Positions 16,925 to 26,235 of a stretch of DNA of 64,000 nt are shown one piece after another; the first letter of the stretch is position 1, and every line of letters starts with the position of its first letter. The stretch spans positions 62,001-126,000 of the forward strand of contig JAUXVT010000049.1 in the NCBI GenBank assembly GCA_030680405.1, given 5' to 3'. The notes beneath the pieces are model-generated. The model saw nothing but the letters and a program-made list of their open reading frames with translations. It was not told the DNA's origin and ran no database searches. A program made the position numbers and the translations under genes. Source of the stretch: Thiobacillus sp. (GTDB taxonomy: Bacteria; Pseudomonadota; Gammaproteobacteria; Burkholderiales; Thiobacillaceae).

Positions 16925-17988
16925 TGCTGACGGAATATATCGACCGCATTCGCGCGGCGCATGCCGCGGAAACGCCGCTCGTCATCCAAGGCGGCGGCAG
17001 CAAGGCGTTTTACGGCAATGCGGCGGCGGGCGACGTGCTCGACACCCGCAGCCTCGCCGGCGTGGTCGATTACCAGCCGAAGGAACTGGTGCTGACCGCG
17101 CGCGCCGGCACGCCGCTGGCCGAACTCGAAACCCTGCTCGCCGAGCACAAGCAGATGCTGGCGTTCGAGCCGCCGCACTTCAACGGGGCGGCCACCCTCG
17201 GCGGCTGCGTGGCCAGCGGCCTGTCCGGCCCGCGCCGCCCCTACGCCGGGTCGGTTCGCGATTTCGTGCTCGGCATCCGGATGATCGATGGCAGCGGTCA
17301 GCCGCTGCGCTTCGGCGGCCAGGTGATCAAGAACGTCGCCGGCTACGACGTGTCGCGGCTGATGGTCGGCGCGCTGGGCACGCTCGGCCTGCTCACCGAA
17401 GTCTCGCTGAAGGTGCTGCCCAGGCCCGCGGCAGAGACCACCTTGCAATTCGAACTCGACGAAGCCGCCGCGATTCAGAGAATGAACCTGTGGGCGGGGC
17501 AGCCCCTGCCGTTGTCGGCCACCAGCTGGCATGCCGGCCTGCTCAGCGTGCGCTTGTCGGGTGCGCCCTCGGCCGTGCGCGCTGCACAGGTCAAGCTCGG
17601 CGGCGAGCCGCCTCACGAAGCAGGCGCCTTCTGGCAGCGCCTGCGCGACCAGACCACGCCGTTTTTCGACAAGCGCCCGTCAACTTTCAATCAAAGCCTA
17701 TGGCGGCTGGCGGTCAACCCCACCACGCCACCTTTGAATCTGGGCGACGCGCAATGGATCGAGTGGGGCGGCGCCGTGCGCTGGCTGGCCAGCGACCTGC
17801 CAGCGGCTGCCCTGCGCGAAGCGGCGCGCGGCTGCGGCGGCCACGCCGCCCTGTTCCGCGGCAATGCGCCGGCCGACGGCGCGTTCGCCCCGCTCGCGCC
17901 GGCGCTGCTGACCCTGCACCGCAACCTGAAGCAGCGCTTCGACCCCAAGGGTATTTTCAATCGCGGGCGCCTGTATCCGGACTTCTGA
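16924..17988 (+). CDS. glcE: glycolate oxidase FAD-binding subunit GlcE
   Basis: 354 residues. It is a second, shorter FAD-type domain: VIQGGGSKAFYG, PPHFNGAATLGGCVASGLSG, and GGQVIKNVAGYDVSRLMVGA. ATG 16924 is used because it overlaps the glcD stop (TGATG); an in-frame open stretch runs 20 codons further up but lies inside glcD. Works with GlcD and GlcF in one complex. Confidence 0.9.
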   Translation: MLTEYIDRIRAAHAAETPLVIQGGGSKAFYGNAAAGDVLDTRSLAGVVDYQPKELVLTARAGTPLAELETLLAEHKQMLAFEPPHFNGAATLGGCVASGLSGPRRPYAGSVRDFVLGIRMIDGSGQPLRFGGQVIKNVAGYDVSRLMVGALGTLGLLTEVSLKVLPRPAAETTLQFELDEAAAIQRMNLWAGQPLPLSATSWHAGLLSVRLSGAPSAVRAAQVKLGGEPPHEAGAFWQRLRDQTTPFFDKRPSTFNQSLWRLAVNPTTPPLNLGDAQWIEWGGAVRWLASDLPAAALREAARGCGGHAALFRGNAPADGAFAPLAPALLTLHRNLKQRFDPKGIFNRGRLYPDF

Positions 17989-17989
17989 C

Positions 17990-19219
17990 ATGCAGACCAC
18001 GCTCGCCGACTCCTTCCGCAACACCCCCGACGGCGACACCGCCGAACGCATCCTGCGCAGCTGCGTGCATTGCGGGTTTTGTCTCGCCACCTGCCCGACC
18101 TACCAGCTGCTGGGCAACGAACTCGATTCGCCGCGCGGCCGCATCTACCTCATCAAACAAGTACTCGAGGGCACGACACCGACCGCCAAAACCCAGCGCC
18201 ACCTCGACCGCTGCCTGACCTGCCGCAACTGCGAAACCACCTGTCCGTCGGGGGTGGAATACGGCAAGCTGCTCGACATCGGACGCCACCTCGTCGAGAA
18301 AAAAGTCGGGCGCGGCGCGCGCGAGGCCGCCACCCGCGCCGCGCTCAAAACCGGCCTGTTGTCGCCCACGCTGTTCAACAGCGCGCTGAAACTCGTCCAA
18401 TGCGTGCGCAGCCTGCTGCCCGGTTTTCTACAGACTCACATCCCGGCGTCCGATCCGGCAGGCGTCTGGCCGCAGCCGGTTCATGCCCGCCGCATGTTGG
18501 TGCTGCAGGGCTGCGTGCAACCCGGTCTCAAGCCCAACATCAATGCCGCCACCGCGCGCGTGCTCGACCGCATCGGGATCAGCCTGATCGCTGCCGACAA
18601 GGCCGGCTGCTGCGGCGCGCTCGCGCATCACCTGAACGACAGCGACGATGGCCTCGACGCCGCGCGCCGCAACATCGACGCCTGGCTGCCGCATCTCGAT
18701 GCCGGGGTGGAGGCCATCGTGATGACCGCCTCGGGCTGCGGGGTGATGGTGAAGGATTACGGCTGGCTGCTGCGCCACGACCCCGCCTATGCCGACAAGG
18801 CGGCGCGGGTGTCCACCACGACGAAAGATATTTCCGAAGTGCTCGTCGCCGAAGCGGACGCCTTGAAGCGTCTGACGGCCCATCCCGCGCCCCAACGCAT
18901 CGCCTACCACCCGCCGTGCACCCTGCAACACGGGCAGAAGCTCACGGGCGGCGTCGAAGCGCTGCTCACGCAAGCCGGATTCGAGCTCACTGCGGTGGTC
19001 GAAAAACACCTGTGCTGCGGCTCGGCCGGCACCTATTCGATCCTGCAGCCCGACATCGCCAACCAACTCAAGGCGCGCAAGCTCGGCCATCTGCAAGCAG
19101 GCGCGCCGGAGATGATCGTCACCGCCAATATCGGCTGCCTCACCCATCTGCAATCCGGCAGCCAGATTCCGGTGCGGCACTGGATGGAACTTCTGGACGA
19201 CGCTTTGGCCGCATCCTGA
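17990..19219 (+). CDS. glcF: glycolate oxidase iron-sulphur subunit GlcF
   Basis: 409 residues. Two 4Fe-4S ligand sets lie in the first third: CVHCGFCLATCP (about 24-35) and CLTCRNCETTCP (about 75-86). Two cysteine-rich CCG-type domains follow (KAGCCGALAHH and LCCGSAGTYS), as in heterodisulfide-reductase-like electron carriers. It starts one base after the glcE stop and completes the glcDEF operon, linking the flavins to the quinone pool. Confidence 0.9.
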   Translation: MQTTLADSFRNTPDGDTAERILRSCVHCGFCLATCPTYQLLGNELDSPRGRIYLIKQVLEGTTPTAKTQRHLDRCLTCRNCETTCPSGVEYGKLLDIGRHLVEKKVGRGAREAATRAALKTGLLSPTLFNSALKLVQCVRSLLPGFLQTHIPASDPAGVWPQPVHARRMLVLQGCVQPGLKPNINAATARVLDRIGISLIAADKAGCCGALAHHLNDSDDGLDAARRNIDAWLPHLDAGVEAIVMTASGCGVMVKDYGWLLRHDPAYADKAARVSTTTKDISEVLVAEADALKRLTAHPAPQRIAYHPPCTLQHGQKLTGGVEALLTQAGFELTAVVEKHLCCGSAGTYSILQPDIANQLKARKLGHLQAGAPEMIVTANIGCLTHLQSGSQIPVRHWMELLDDALAAS

Positions 19220-19239
19220 ACATCCATCGGGAGACTCAC

Positions 19240-19989
19240 ATGATTTTCAAACAGCTGTTCGAACCCGTTTCCAGCACCTACACTTACCTCATCGGCTGCA
19301 AGGCAACCGGTCAGGCGCTGCTGATCGACCCAGTGCTGCCGACTTGGGAGCGCGACCTGGCCGCAGTCAACGCACTCGGACTCAAGCTCGCGTTCACCGT
19401 GGAAACGCACATCCACGCCGACCACATCACCTCGGCCAAGAAACTGAAGGAGGTCGCCGGCAGCCAGGTCGCCGGCCCCGCGCTCGACCAGCTGCCGTGC
19501 ACCGACGTCGGCATCGTCGAAGGCACGCCATTCAGAATGGGCTCGGTCGAACTGGCGCCGATCCACACGCCCGGCCACACCGACAACCACTTCGCCTATC
19601 TGCACTACGGCCGGCTGTACAGCGGCGATGCGCTGCTGATCGAAGCCTGCGGCCGCACCGATTTCCAGAACGGCGACGCCACCGCACTGTATCACTCGGT
19701 GCGTGGCAAACTGTTCGCGCTCGATGACGACACCCTGGTCTATCCCGCCCACGACTACGAACAGCGCCGCATCAGCACCATCGGCCAGGAAAAGACGCGC
19801 AATCCCCGCCTCGGCGGCGACCGCACGCTGGAAGACTTCGTCGCGCTGATGAATGGCCTGAAGCTTGCCTACCCCAAGTTCATCGACTACGCCGTGCCCG
19901 GCAACCGCGGCTGCGGCACCTGCCCGCCCGGGGTGCCGGAACATTTGCAGCAGTATTGCGCGCAGATTGCCGAAAGCCGACAAGGCTAA
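19240..19989 (+). CDS. ETHE1-type persulfide dioxygenase (metallo-beta-lactamase fold)
   Basis: 249 residues. Metal ligands: THIHADHIT (HxHxDH), TPGHTDNH and YSGDALLI. DYAVPGNRGCGTC near the end and the overall length match ETHE1/SdoA proteins, which have one Fe and oxidise glutathione persulfide to sulfite. This points to active sulphide or persulfide metabolism. ATG 19240 has a GGGAG ribosome site. It begins 20 bases after glcF and could be the fourth gene of that operon, although no metabolic link is obvious. Confidence 0.85.
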   Translation: MIFKQLFEPVSSTYTYLIGCKATGQALLIDPVLPTWERDLAAVNALGLKLAFTVETHIHADHITSAKKLKEVAGSQVAGPALDQLPCTDVGIVEGTPFRMGSVELAPIHTPGHTDNHFAYLHYGRLYSGDALLIEACGRTDFQNGDATALYHSVRGKLFALDDDTLVYPAHDYEQRRISTIGQEKTRNPRLGGDRTLEDFVALMNGLKLAYPKFIDYAVPGNRGCGTCPPGVPEHLQQYCAQIAESRQG

Positions 19990-20072
19990 TTAGGGCCAGC
20001 GCCACAGGGCTAGGTGGGCTCGGCGCCGACAGGGCGAGTTGAGCTTGGCGCCGGCAGGGTTGATGCTGCGAA

Positions 20073-20660
20073 TCAGGGCTGGAGATCGTTGGGCTGATTG
20101 AGGTTGGCAAAGCCGGCAGCATCGAACCGCACCGTCGTCGAAGCCAGCCCCGCCTGCCAGTGGCGCACCGCGCGTTCGCCGCGCGCGAGAAATGCGGCGA
20201 GGTTGTCGCGCTGATCGGTGCGCACGATGAAGCAGCCGTAGTGCACGCGCGCGTCGTCCGCCGCCACCGCCAGCGGCACTCTTTCCAGCTGCGCCGCGCC
20301 CAGCAGGCGCAGCACCAGATCGGTGGGCAGGTGTGGCGTGTCGCACGGCGCGACCACCAGCCAGTCTGCCGCAACCGTCTGCAGCGCCGCCAGCACGCCC
20401 GCCAGCGGGCCGGGAAAATCGGGCAGGGTGTCCGGCAGCACACGGTGACCGTACGCTGCATAGGTATCGAAATTGCGGTTGGCGCTGATCACGAGCTCGT
20501 CGACCTGCGGGATGAGGGCGGCGAGCACCCATTCGATCAACGGGCGCCCCTGATAATCAATCAAGCCTTTATCGGCACCTCCCATGCGGCGGCCCTGGCC
20601 GCCCGCCAGGACGACGGCAACGACCCGCGCCGACTCCAATTTACTGCCGCTGCCGGGCAT
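20073..20660 (-). CDS. mobA: molybdenum cofactor guanylyltransferase MobA
   Basis: 195 residues from ATG 20660. VVAVVLAGGQGRRMGG and DKGLIDYQGRPLI form the GTP-binding nucleotidyltransferase loop; VVAPCDTPHLP is the metal-binding region. It converts Mo-molybdopterin to the guanine dinucleotide cofactor. The start overlaps the end of the glycosyltransferase gene; TTG 20639 is the alternative and removes most of the overlap. About 80 bases after its stop contain GGGC-type short repeats only. Confidence 0.85.
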   Translation of the reverse strand: MPGSGSKLESARVVAVVLAGGQGRRMGGADKGLIDYQGRPLIEWVLAALIPQVDELVISANRNFDTYAAYGHRVLPDTLPDFPGPLAGVLAALQTVAADWLVVAPCDTPHLPTDLVLRLLGAAQLERVPLAVAADDARVHYGCFIVRTDQRDNLAAFLARGERAVRHWQAGLASTTVRFDAAGFANLNQPNDLQP

Positions 20661-22212
20661 AGAGATGGAAGCGATCGGAGCGGTCGCCGGGACGCGCGCC
20701 TTCCCACTGCTTGACCCAGCCGGCCGGGATACGCGGTGCGTCTTCGCGGCGGCGGGTTTCCACCAGCAGCCAGTTGCAGCTGGGGTCAGCGGGAGCAAAC
20801 TGGCGGCCGCTGTGATAGGCCAGCAGCAGGCGCTGCTGACTGCGCACCCGATAGGTCTGGATGCAGTCGGCGGGCGGCACTCGCTCCGTCAGCACCTCGC
20901 CGACGCTGGCATAGCTCAGGCGGCGGTCGAGCGGCGCCTGGAACAGCGCCATCAGCAGCACCCAGATAAAGGTCATGCCCGCCGTCCACACCAGCATGGG
21001 GCGCAGCGGCGAACGGCTGACGCGGGTGAGAAACACGATCCAGGCCAGGGTCACAACGAGACCCAGCGCCAGCGCCCATGGACGCAACTCACCGACCCCG
21101 GTCATGCCCAGTTTGGTCAGTCGCGCCGCCAGTCGCGCCGGGTTGCCGAGGTCGTGCGCGCTCCAGTAGACCCACAACACCAGCGCGATGAAGCCGAACA
21201 GCATGACCGCAAACCACAGCAAGGCATAGGCCGCGCCGCGCCGCAAGCTGAACAGTCCGGTTGCGCCCAGCAGCGCCAGCGGCAGCAGCAGAATGAGGCC
21301 CTGCTCTTCGCTAGGATGCGCGTCGAATGCATACAGTCCGAGCAGACCCAGCAGCGCGCCGGCCGGCAGCACAATGCCCGGCGCGCGCCACTGGCGCCGG
21401 CTGCGATATAGCGCCCAGGCCGCCAGCGGCCATGCCGGCCAGGCGTACCAGCCGAGGATGCCGGGGTAGAAAGCGGGACGCAGCCCCGCCCCCCCAAACC
21501 AGCGCTGCAGGTTAAGCGTGCGCGCCAACGGGATCGCCTGCGTGGCAAGATAAGCCAGCCATGCCGCGCCGGCCAGGAGCGCGAGGCTGACCCCCCACAT
21601 CAGCGCGCGCCGCGCCGTCGGAGTGCGATAATCCTCCAGCAGCAGTGGCAACACCGCCGCCAGCGCCAGCAACAACACTGCTTCTGCCGCGCCGCCGGCG
21701 AGCAGCATGAGCGCTGCTCCGGCGCCCAGTGCCCAGCCGCTGCGCGCACTCTGCGGCAAGCTGGCCAGGCCATACAGCATGATCGCGGCGGCGGCGAACT
21801 GGGCGGTAAAGGCATTGAGTTCGTGGCCGCGCACCAGCAGGCCCATGCAGCCCAGCAAGGTGAGCGCGGCGGCCCAGCCGGCTTCCGCGCCATACAGCGC
21901 GCGGGCGGTGCGTGCGACAAAAAACAGCGCCAGCGCGACAAACAGGCCCGAGGCCAGCCGCGCGCCGTCGTGCAGGGCCAGAACGGGCGAAGTGAGCCAG
22001 GCGGTGGTGGTCGCCACCCAGTAATACAGGGGCGGCGTGGCGGACACGGCCTGTGGCGCAACGTCGCTTTGCAGCAGCAGCCACAACTGGACGAAGTGCT
22101 CGCCGTCGCCGCCCTTCCACGGCGCGTGCCCCACCAGCCCAGGCAGCAGCCAGGCCGCGCAGAGCAGCAACAGCCCGAACTGCAAAAGGGAGGGTGGGCG
22201 CTTACTGAACAA
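20641..22212 (-). CDS. ArnT-like family 39 glycosyltransferase
   Basis: 523 residues, multi-spanning (about 10-12 helices), starting MFSKRPPSLLQFGLLLL. The first periplasmic loop carries HAPWKGGDGEHFVQLW, where the catalytic acidic pair of GT-C enzymes is normally found. The soluble C-terminal part (about 440-523) has two cysteines and WLLVETRRRED. Relatives transfer sugars from polyprenyl phosphate to lipid A or proteins; acceptor unknown here. The start overlaps the end of the M48 protease gene by 11 bases. Confidence 0.75.
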   Translation of the reverse strand: MFSKRPPSLLQFGLLLLCAAWLLPGLVGHAPWKGGDGEHFVQLWLLLQSDVAPQAVSATPPLYYWVATTTAWLTSPVLALHDGARLASGLFVALALFFVARTARALYGAEAGWAAALTLLGCMGLLVRGHELNAFTAQFAAAAIMLYGLASLPQSARSGWALGAGAALMLLAGGAAEAVLLLALAAVLPLLLEDYRTPTARRALMWGVSLALLAGAAWLAYLATQAIPLARTLNLQRWFGGAGLRPAFYPGILGWYAWPAWPLAAWALYRSRRQWRAPGIVLPAGALLGLLGLYAFDAHPSEEQGLILLLPLALLGATGLFSLRRGAAYALLWFAVMLFGFIALVLWVYWSAHDLGNPARLAARLTKLGMTGVGELRPWALALGLVVTLAWIVFLTRVSRSPLRPMLVWTAGMTFIWVLLMALFQAPLDRRLSYASVGEVLTERVPPADCIQTYRVRSQQRLLLAYHSGRQFAPADPSCNWLLVETRRREDAPRIPAGWVKQWEGARPGDRSDRFHLYARQRQ

Positions 22213-23653
22213 TTTTGAGGCGCTGGCCCGGCTTGGGCTCGCCGCTGGGATAGAGATCGTTCATCAGGCGCAGCTGGCTTTCGGCGTCGGCCCCCAGCGG
22301 CGACTGCCGCGCCAAGCCGGCCATCGTCATGCCGGGCTGCGCCGTGATCAGCTGCAGCACATGCGGCCGGGCTGCCTGCCGCTCGGCCGGGGTGATCGCA
22401 CGGAAACTGTTGATTGCCGCGCGCAGGGTGCTGCGCTCGCGGTCGTAGGTCGCCTTGTCCCTGGCCATGCCGGCTATCAGGTACTGCGTTCCGTTGAACA
22501 CCACGGCCGCCACCACCACCGGCTTGCCCTGCTGCGCGCCCGCCGCGAATGCGGCCGGATAGCCGCTGAGGCTGCCACTGTCGTAGCGCGCGCCAACATC
22601 CAGCTTGATTCCCTTTTGCAAGGTTTCCAGCGGCTTGTTGTTTTTCGGTCCCTGCTGCAGTTCGACCAGCGCATCGCCCTGGGGGCTCATCGCCATCACC
22701 CGGTCGGGACGGTTCTGCACCCGCCAGCCTGACGGGAACTGGATCGCCAGGCCGAGCTTTTCGTGCAGCAGCGCATTGTTGCGGATCATGCCCTGATCGG
22801 GGCTGTCGCCGAAATACACACCCGCCATTTTCTGCAGGTAGTCGCTGCGCCCCTCGCGCGCTTGGGTGACGGTGTATTGGTTCGCCGCGCTCACCACCTG
22901 CTTGAGGCGCGCATCGTTGCTGGGGTGGGTGTCGAAGGTGCCGTGATAGGTGCGTGGCTGGCGGCCGTCGCGCCTGGCCTGTTCGGCGGCAAACAGCTCC
23001 TGATTTTTCAGCGTGCCGATGACTTCGATCATCGCCTGCGGGTTGTAGCCGGTCCTGGCCAGATATTCCGCACCGAGGCGGTCGGATTCCAGTTCATGCT
23101 CGCGGCCGTAGCCGGCGGTCCAGGCCTGCGCCAGCGTTTGCAGCAGGGTGGCGGCCGCCTGATTGCCCACCCCGGGGACCAGGATCGATCCCAGCACCGC
23201 GCCCAATCCCACCGCAGTGGACGCGCTTTGCTGGCGCACGCCGTGGCGCGCGGTGACGTGGCCGATTTCGTGGCCGACCACACCCGCCAGCTCGGCCTCG
23301 GAATTCAGATACGCCATGATGCCGCGCGTGATGTAGACATAGCCACCGGGCAAGGCAAAGGCATTCACATCGGGGCTGTCGACCACGGTGAAATGCCATG
23401 GCAGATGCGACCGGTGGCTTTGCTGCGCCAGCCGCTGGCCGACCTCGTTCACGTAGGCCTGCATCGCCGTATTATCCAGCGCCGCGTATTCCTTCAGCAC
23501 ATCCTGATGCGCCTGCGCGCCCATCTGAATTTCCTGCTGCTCGGACATCAGCACGAAGTCCTTGTCGCCGGTGACCGGATTCTGCGCGCAGTGGGTCAGC
23601 GCCAGCGAACCGAAGGCGATTACGGCAATACGACGAAAAACGCGGGGGGTCAC
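22202..23653 (-). CDS. periplasmic M48 family metalloprotease (BepA/YfgC-like)
   Basis: 483 residues from GTG 23653. Short N-terminal export signal (VFRRIAVIAFGSLALTHC) that may be a lipoprotein signal ending at C22. Zinc motif VGHEIGHVTARH (H128, E129, H132) with the third ligand in HELESDRLGAEYLARTGY. The C-terminal end (PGMTMAGLARQSPLGADAE...PGQRLKIV) resembles a LysM-type module. Probably an outer-membrane protein quality-control protease. The GTG is preferred: GAGG lies 11 bases before it, and the open frame upstream runs into the transcription terminator. Confidence 0.8.
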   Translation of the reverse strand: MTPRVFRRIAVIAFGSLALTHCAQNPVTGDKDFVLMSEQQEIQMGAQAHQDVLKEYAALDNTAMQAYVNEVGQRLAQQSHRSHLPWHFTVVDSPDVNAFALPGGYVYITRGIMAYLNSEAELAGVVGHEIGHVTARHGVRQQSASTAVGLGAVLGSILVPGVGNQAAATLLQTLAQAWTAGYGREHELESDRLGAEYLARTGYNPQAMIEVIGTLKNQELFAAEQARRDGRQPRTYHGTFDTHPSNDARLKQVVSAANQYTVTQAREGRSDYLQKMAGVYFGDSPDQGMIRNNALLHEKLGLAIQFPSGWRVQNRPDRVMAMSPQGDALVELQQGPKNNKPLETLQKGIKLDVGARYDSGSLSGYPAAFAAGAQQGKPVVVAAVVFNGTQYLIAGMARDKATYDRERSTLRAAINSFRAITPAERQAARPHVLQLITAQPGMTMAGLARQSPLGADAESQLRLMNDLYPSGEPKPGQRLKIVQ

Positions 23654-23711
23654 GTCAGTCTGTTCCTCGAGAAGGCGGCGCACGAAATGATACCGTTGCA
23701 GCGCCGCAAAA

Positions 23712-23743
23712 ATGCAAAAAGCGGCCAAAGCCGCTTTTTGCAT
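23712..23743. terminator. bidirectional terminator between rpmE and the M48 gene region
   Basis: A perfect 14-base inverted repeat, ATGCAAAAAGCGGC with loop CAAA, has A-run and T-run flanks inside the stem. It can terminate on either strand, although both neighbours read leftward. It ends rpmE transcription. Confidence 0.85.
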
Positions 23744-23765
23744 CCATCGTGCAGACCGGCTTACT

Positions 23766-23984
23766 TCATGCCGCGGTTGATTTCATACCATAGCGCTGGC
23801 GGAACTTCTCGACGCGACCGGCGGTGTCGACGATCTTCTGCTTGCCGGTGTAGAACGGATGGCAGGACGCGCAGACTTCCACGTGCAGGGCCGGTTTGCC
23901 CAGGGTGGAACGGGTTACGAAGATGCTGCCGCAGGAGCAGGTCACGGACACTTCTTGGTAATCGGGGTGAATGCCGGCTTTCAT
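23766..23984 (-). CDS. rpmE: ribosomal protein L31
   Basis: 72 residues with the zinc-binding cysteine set C16, C18, C38, C41 (TCSCGS and [11 protein letters not shown]), so it is the C+ form. Sits downstream of rho, as in many proteobacteria. Confidence 0.95.
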   Translation of the reverse strand: MKAGIHPDYQEVSVTCSCGSIFVTRSTLGKPALHVEVCASCHPFYTGKQKIVDTAGRVEKFRQRYGMKSTAA

Positions 23985-24047
23985 GGCAATTCCTTAAATG
24001 GGTTGAATTCGGAGAACGCGGGAGTATAGCGGAGACACGAGCCCCGA

Positions 24048-25307
24048 TCAACCCCGTCGCATCGAGTCGAAGAACTCGCTGTTGTTTTTCGTCGCACGGA
24101 TTTTATCCAGCAAAAATTCCATCGCCTCCATGTCGTCCATCGGGTACAGCAGCTTGCGCAGCACCCACACCTTCTGCAGGATGTCGGGCGGCAGCAGGAG
24201 TTCTTCGCGGCGGGTGCCGGAGCGGTTGACGTTGATGGCGGGATACTGGCGCTTCTCGGCCATTTTGCGGTCGAGGTGAATTTCGAGGTTGCCGGTGCCC
24301 TTGAATTCCTCGTAGATCACGTCGTCCATTCGACTACCGGTGTCGACCAGCGCGGTGGCGATGATGGTAAGGCTGCCGCCTTCCTCGATATTGCGCGCGG
24401 CGCCGAAGAAGCGCTTCGGCTTTTGTAGCGCGTTGGCGTCGACGCCGCCGGTGAGCACCTTGCCGGAGGCGGGCTGCACGGTGTTGTAGGCGCGCGCGAG
24501 ACGGGTGATGGAATCGAGCAGGATCACCACGTCCTTCTTGTGCTCGACCAGGCGCTTGGCGCGATCGATCACCATTTCCGCCACCTGCACGTGACGGCTG
24601 GCGGGTTCGTCGAAGGTGGAGGCGATGACTTCGCCGCGCACGGTGCGGCTCATTTCGGTCACTTCTTCCGGGCGCTCGTCGATCAGCAGCACGAACAGCA
24701 CGACATCAGGATGGTTGGAGGTGATGGCATGGGCGATGTGCTGCAGCATCACCGTCTTGCCGGTTTTGGGCGGCGCCACCAGCAGGCCGCGCTGGCCTTT
24801 GCCGATCGGGGCGACGATGTCGATCACGCGGCTGGTGATGTTTTCCTCGGCCTTGACGTCGCGTTCCAGCTTGAGCGGCTGGTCAGGATGCAGCGGAGTG
24901 AGGTTCTCGAACAGGATCTTGTTCTTGCTGGCCTCGGGCGGCTCGTCGTTGATCTTGTCGAGCTTGGTCATCGCCGAATAGCGTTCGCCGTCCTTGGGAG
25001 TGCGAATCTCGCCTTCGATCTTGTCGCCGGTGTGCAGGTTGAAGCGGCGGATCTGCGACGGCGACACGTAGATGTCGTCGGTGTTGGCCAGATACGAGGC
25101 TTCCGGCGAACGCAAAAAGCCAAAGCCGTCCGGCAGCACTTCCAGCACGCCGTCTCCGTAGATGCTCTCGCCGCGTTTCGCCACCGCTTTCAGGATGGCG
25201 AAGATCAGTTCCTGCTTGCGGAAGCGGTTGGCGTTGTCGATGCCGTTGGTGGCGGCAAGTTCAAGAAGTTCGGTGATCGGTTTCTGCTTGAGTTCGGAAA
25301 GGTACAT
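24048..25307 (-). CDS. rho: transcription termination factor Rho
   Basis: 419 residues. N-terminal Rho domain ([16 protein letters not shown]), S1-like RNA-binding fold with [16 protein letters not shown], Walker [13 protein letters not shown], Walker [16 protein letters not shown]-loop and Q-loop ([17 protein letters not shown]). It is a hexameric RNA helicase that ends transcription at C-rich rut sites. A 110-base leader upstream combines a large inverted repeat with a C-rich stretch, suggesting autoregulation. Confidence 0.97.
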   Translation of the reverse strand: MYLSELKQKPITELLELAATNGIDNANRFRKQELIFAILKAVAKRGESIYGDGVLEVLPDGFGFLRSPEASYLANTDDIYVSPSQIRRFNLHTGDKIEGEIRTPKDGERYSAMTKLDKINDEPPEASKNKILFENLTPLHPDQPLKLERDVKAEENITSRVIDIVAPIGKGQRGLLVAPPKTGKTVMLQHIAHAITSNHPDVVLFVLLIDERPEEVTEMSRTVRGEVIASTFDEPASRHVQVAEMVIDRAKRLVEHKKDVVILLDSITRLARAYNTVQPASGKVLTGGVDANALQKPKRFFGAARNIEEGGSLTIIATALVDTGSRMDDVIYEEFKGTGNLEIHLDRKMAEKRQYPAINVNRSGTRREELLLPPDILQKVWVLRKLLYPMDDMEAMEFLLDKIRATKNNSEFFDSMRRG

Positions 25308-25319
25308 GGAGGGGGCCTG

Positions 25320-25406
25320 AATAGGCTCGCTTGAAAGAGCCGGAAGTGGGGGAGAGGTGAAGCCGGATGGCGCTGCGCGCAGGCGGCGCAGGGGTGCGCC
25401 ATCCGG
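25320..25406 (-). promoter_or_regulatory. rho leader: stem-loop plus C-rich rut-like tract
   Basis: On the minus strand the trxA-rho gap holds an 11-base perfect inverted repeat (CCGGATGGCGC at 25363-25373 with GCGCCATCCGG at 25396-25406) enclosing 22 bases. Next comes a C-rich, G-poor stretch (CTTCACCTCTCCCCCACTTC) of about 40 bases ending before the rho ribosome site. Rho genes are autoregulated by premature termination in their leaders; the arrangement fits that, but function is inferred. Confidence 0.5.
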
Positions 25407-25417
25407 TAAGATTTTAA

Positions 25418-25744
25418 TTAGATGTTGCTGTCGACGAAAGCGGTGAGTTGCGACTTGGACAAGGCGCCGACCTTGGTGGCCTCGACGTTGCCGTTCTTGA
25501 AAATCATCAGGGTGGGGATGCCGCGGATGCCAAACTTCGGCGGGGTGGCCTGGTTTTCATCGATGTTGAGCTTGCATACCTTGAGTTTGCCGGCGTATTC
25601 CTTGGCGACTTCGTCGAGGATCGGCGAGATCATCTTGCAGGGGCCGCACCAGTCCGCCCAGTAATCCACCAGCACCGGCACACCGGCCTGCAGGACTTCC
25701 TGTTCGAACGAATCGTCGGATATGTAATGAACATGCTCGCTCAT
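25418..25744 (-). CDS. trxA: thioredoxin 1
   Basis: 108 residues with active site WCGPC (32-36), cis-Pro in [11 protein letters not shown], all standard. General disulfide reductase; likely donor for the class II ribonucleotide reductase and for other reductive enzymes here. Encoded just upstream of rho, the usual proteobacterial order, and divergent from fdxA across a 160-base gap. Confidence 0.97.
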   Translation of the reverse strand: MSEHVHYISDDSFEQEVLQAGVPVLVDYWADWCGPCKMISPILDEVAKEYAGKLKVCKLNIDENQATPPKFGIRGIPTLMIFKNGNVEATKVGALSKSQLTAFVDSNI

Positions 25745-25906
25745 CGGTGAAGCTCCTATTTGTTGAATTATGCGGTTGGCCGGACACGGCCTGGATGGTT
25801 TGGGAAGGCGGTAATGCTGGAAAATTCGGTTTTGTGCCGATATGCTACATCAAAATTGCCGCCTGCAAGCATCCGGGCATTTTTCAAATCATCTGGGTAA
25901 ATACGA

Positions 25907-26230
25907 ATGACTTATGTTGTAGCCGACGCCTGCGTCAAGTGCAAATATACCGATTGTGTCGATGTGTGCCCGGTGGACTGCTTCCACGAGGGGCCCAATT
26001 TCCTCGTCATCGACCCCGAGGAGTGCATCGACTGCACCCTGTGCGTGGCCGAATGTCCGGTCGAAGCCATTTTTGCCGAGGACGACGTGCCGGATGACCA
26101 GCGCGCCTACATCGCGCTCAACGCCGAGCTCGCCAAGAAGTGGAAGGTCATCATCGAGAGCAAGGACGCGCCGCCCGACGCCGACGAATGGGCCGGCGTC
26201 AAGGACAAGCTCAAGTACCTGGAACGCTGA
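25907..26230 (+). CDS. fdxA: 7Fe ferredoxin FdxA
   Basis: 107 residues. [18 protein letters not shown] binds the 3Fe-4S/4Fe-4S pair, with the second set [16 protein letters not shown]. The C-terminal extension ([19 protein letters not shown]) matches FdxA proteins. Cytoplasmic low-potential electron carrier. ATG 25907. Confidence 0.95.
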   Translation: MTYVVADACVKCKYTDCVDVCPVDCFHEGPNFLVIDPEECIDCTLCVAECPVEAIFAEDDVPDDQRAYIALNAELAKKWKVIIESKDAPPDADEWAGVKDKLKYLER

Positions 26231-26235
26231 AGCGC

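Noticed and set aside
23654..23743. Extended N-terminus for the M48 protease from position 23743
   Set aside because: The extension is encoded by the rpmE terminator hairpin; the GTG at 23653 has a ribosome site and begins the export signal.
24540..25334. 264-residue plus-strand frame opposite rho
   Set aside because: It mirrors rho codon bias with no family features; it is an antisense shadow.
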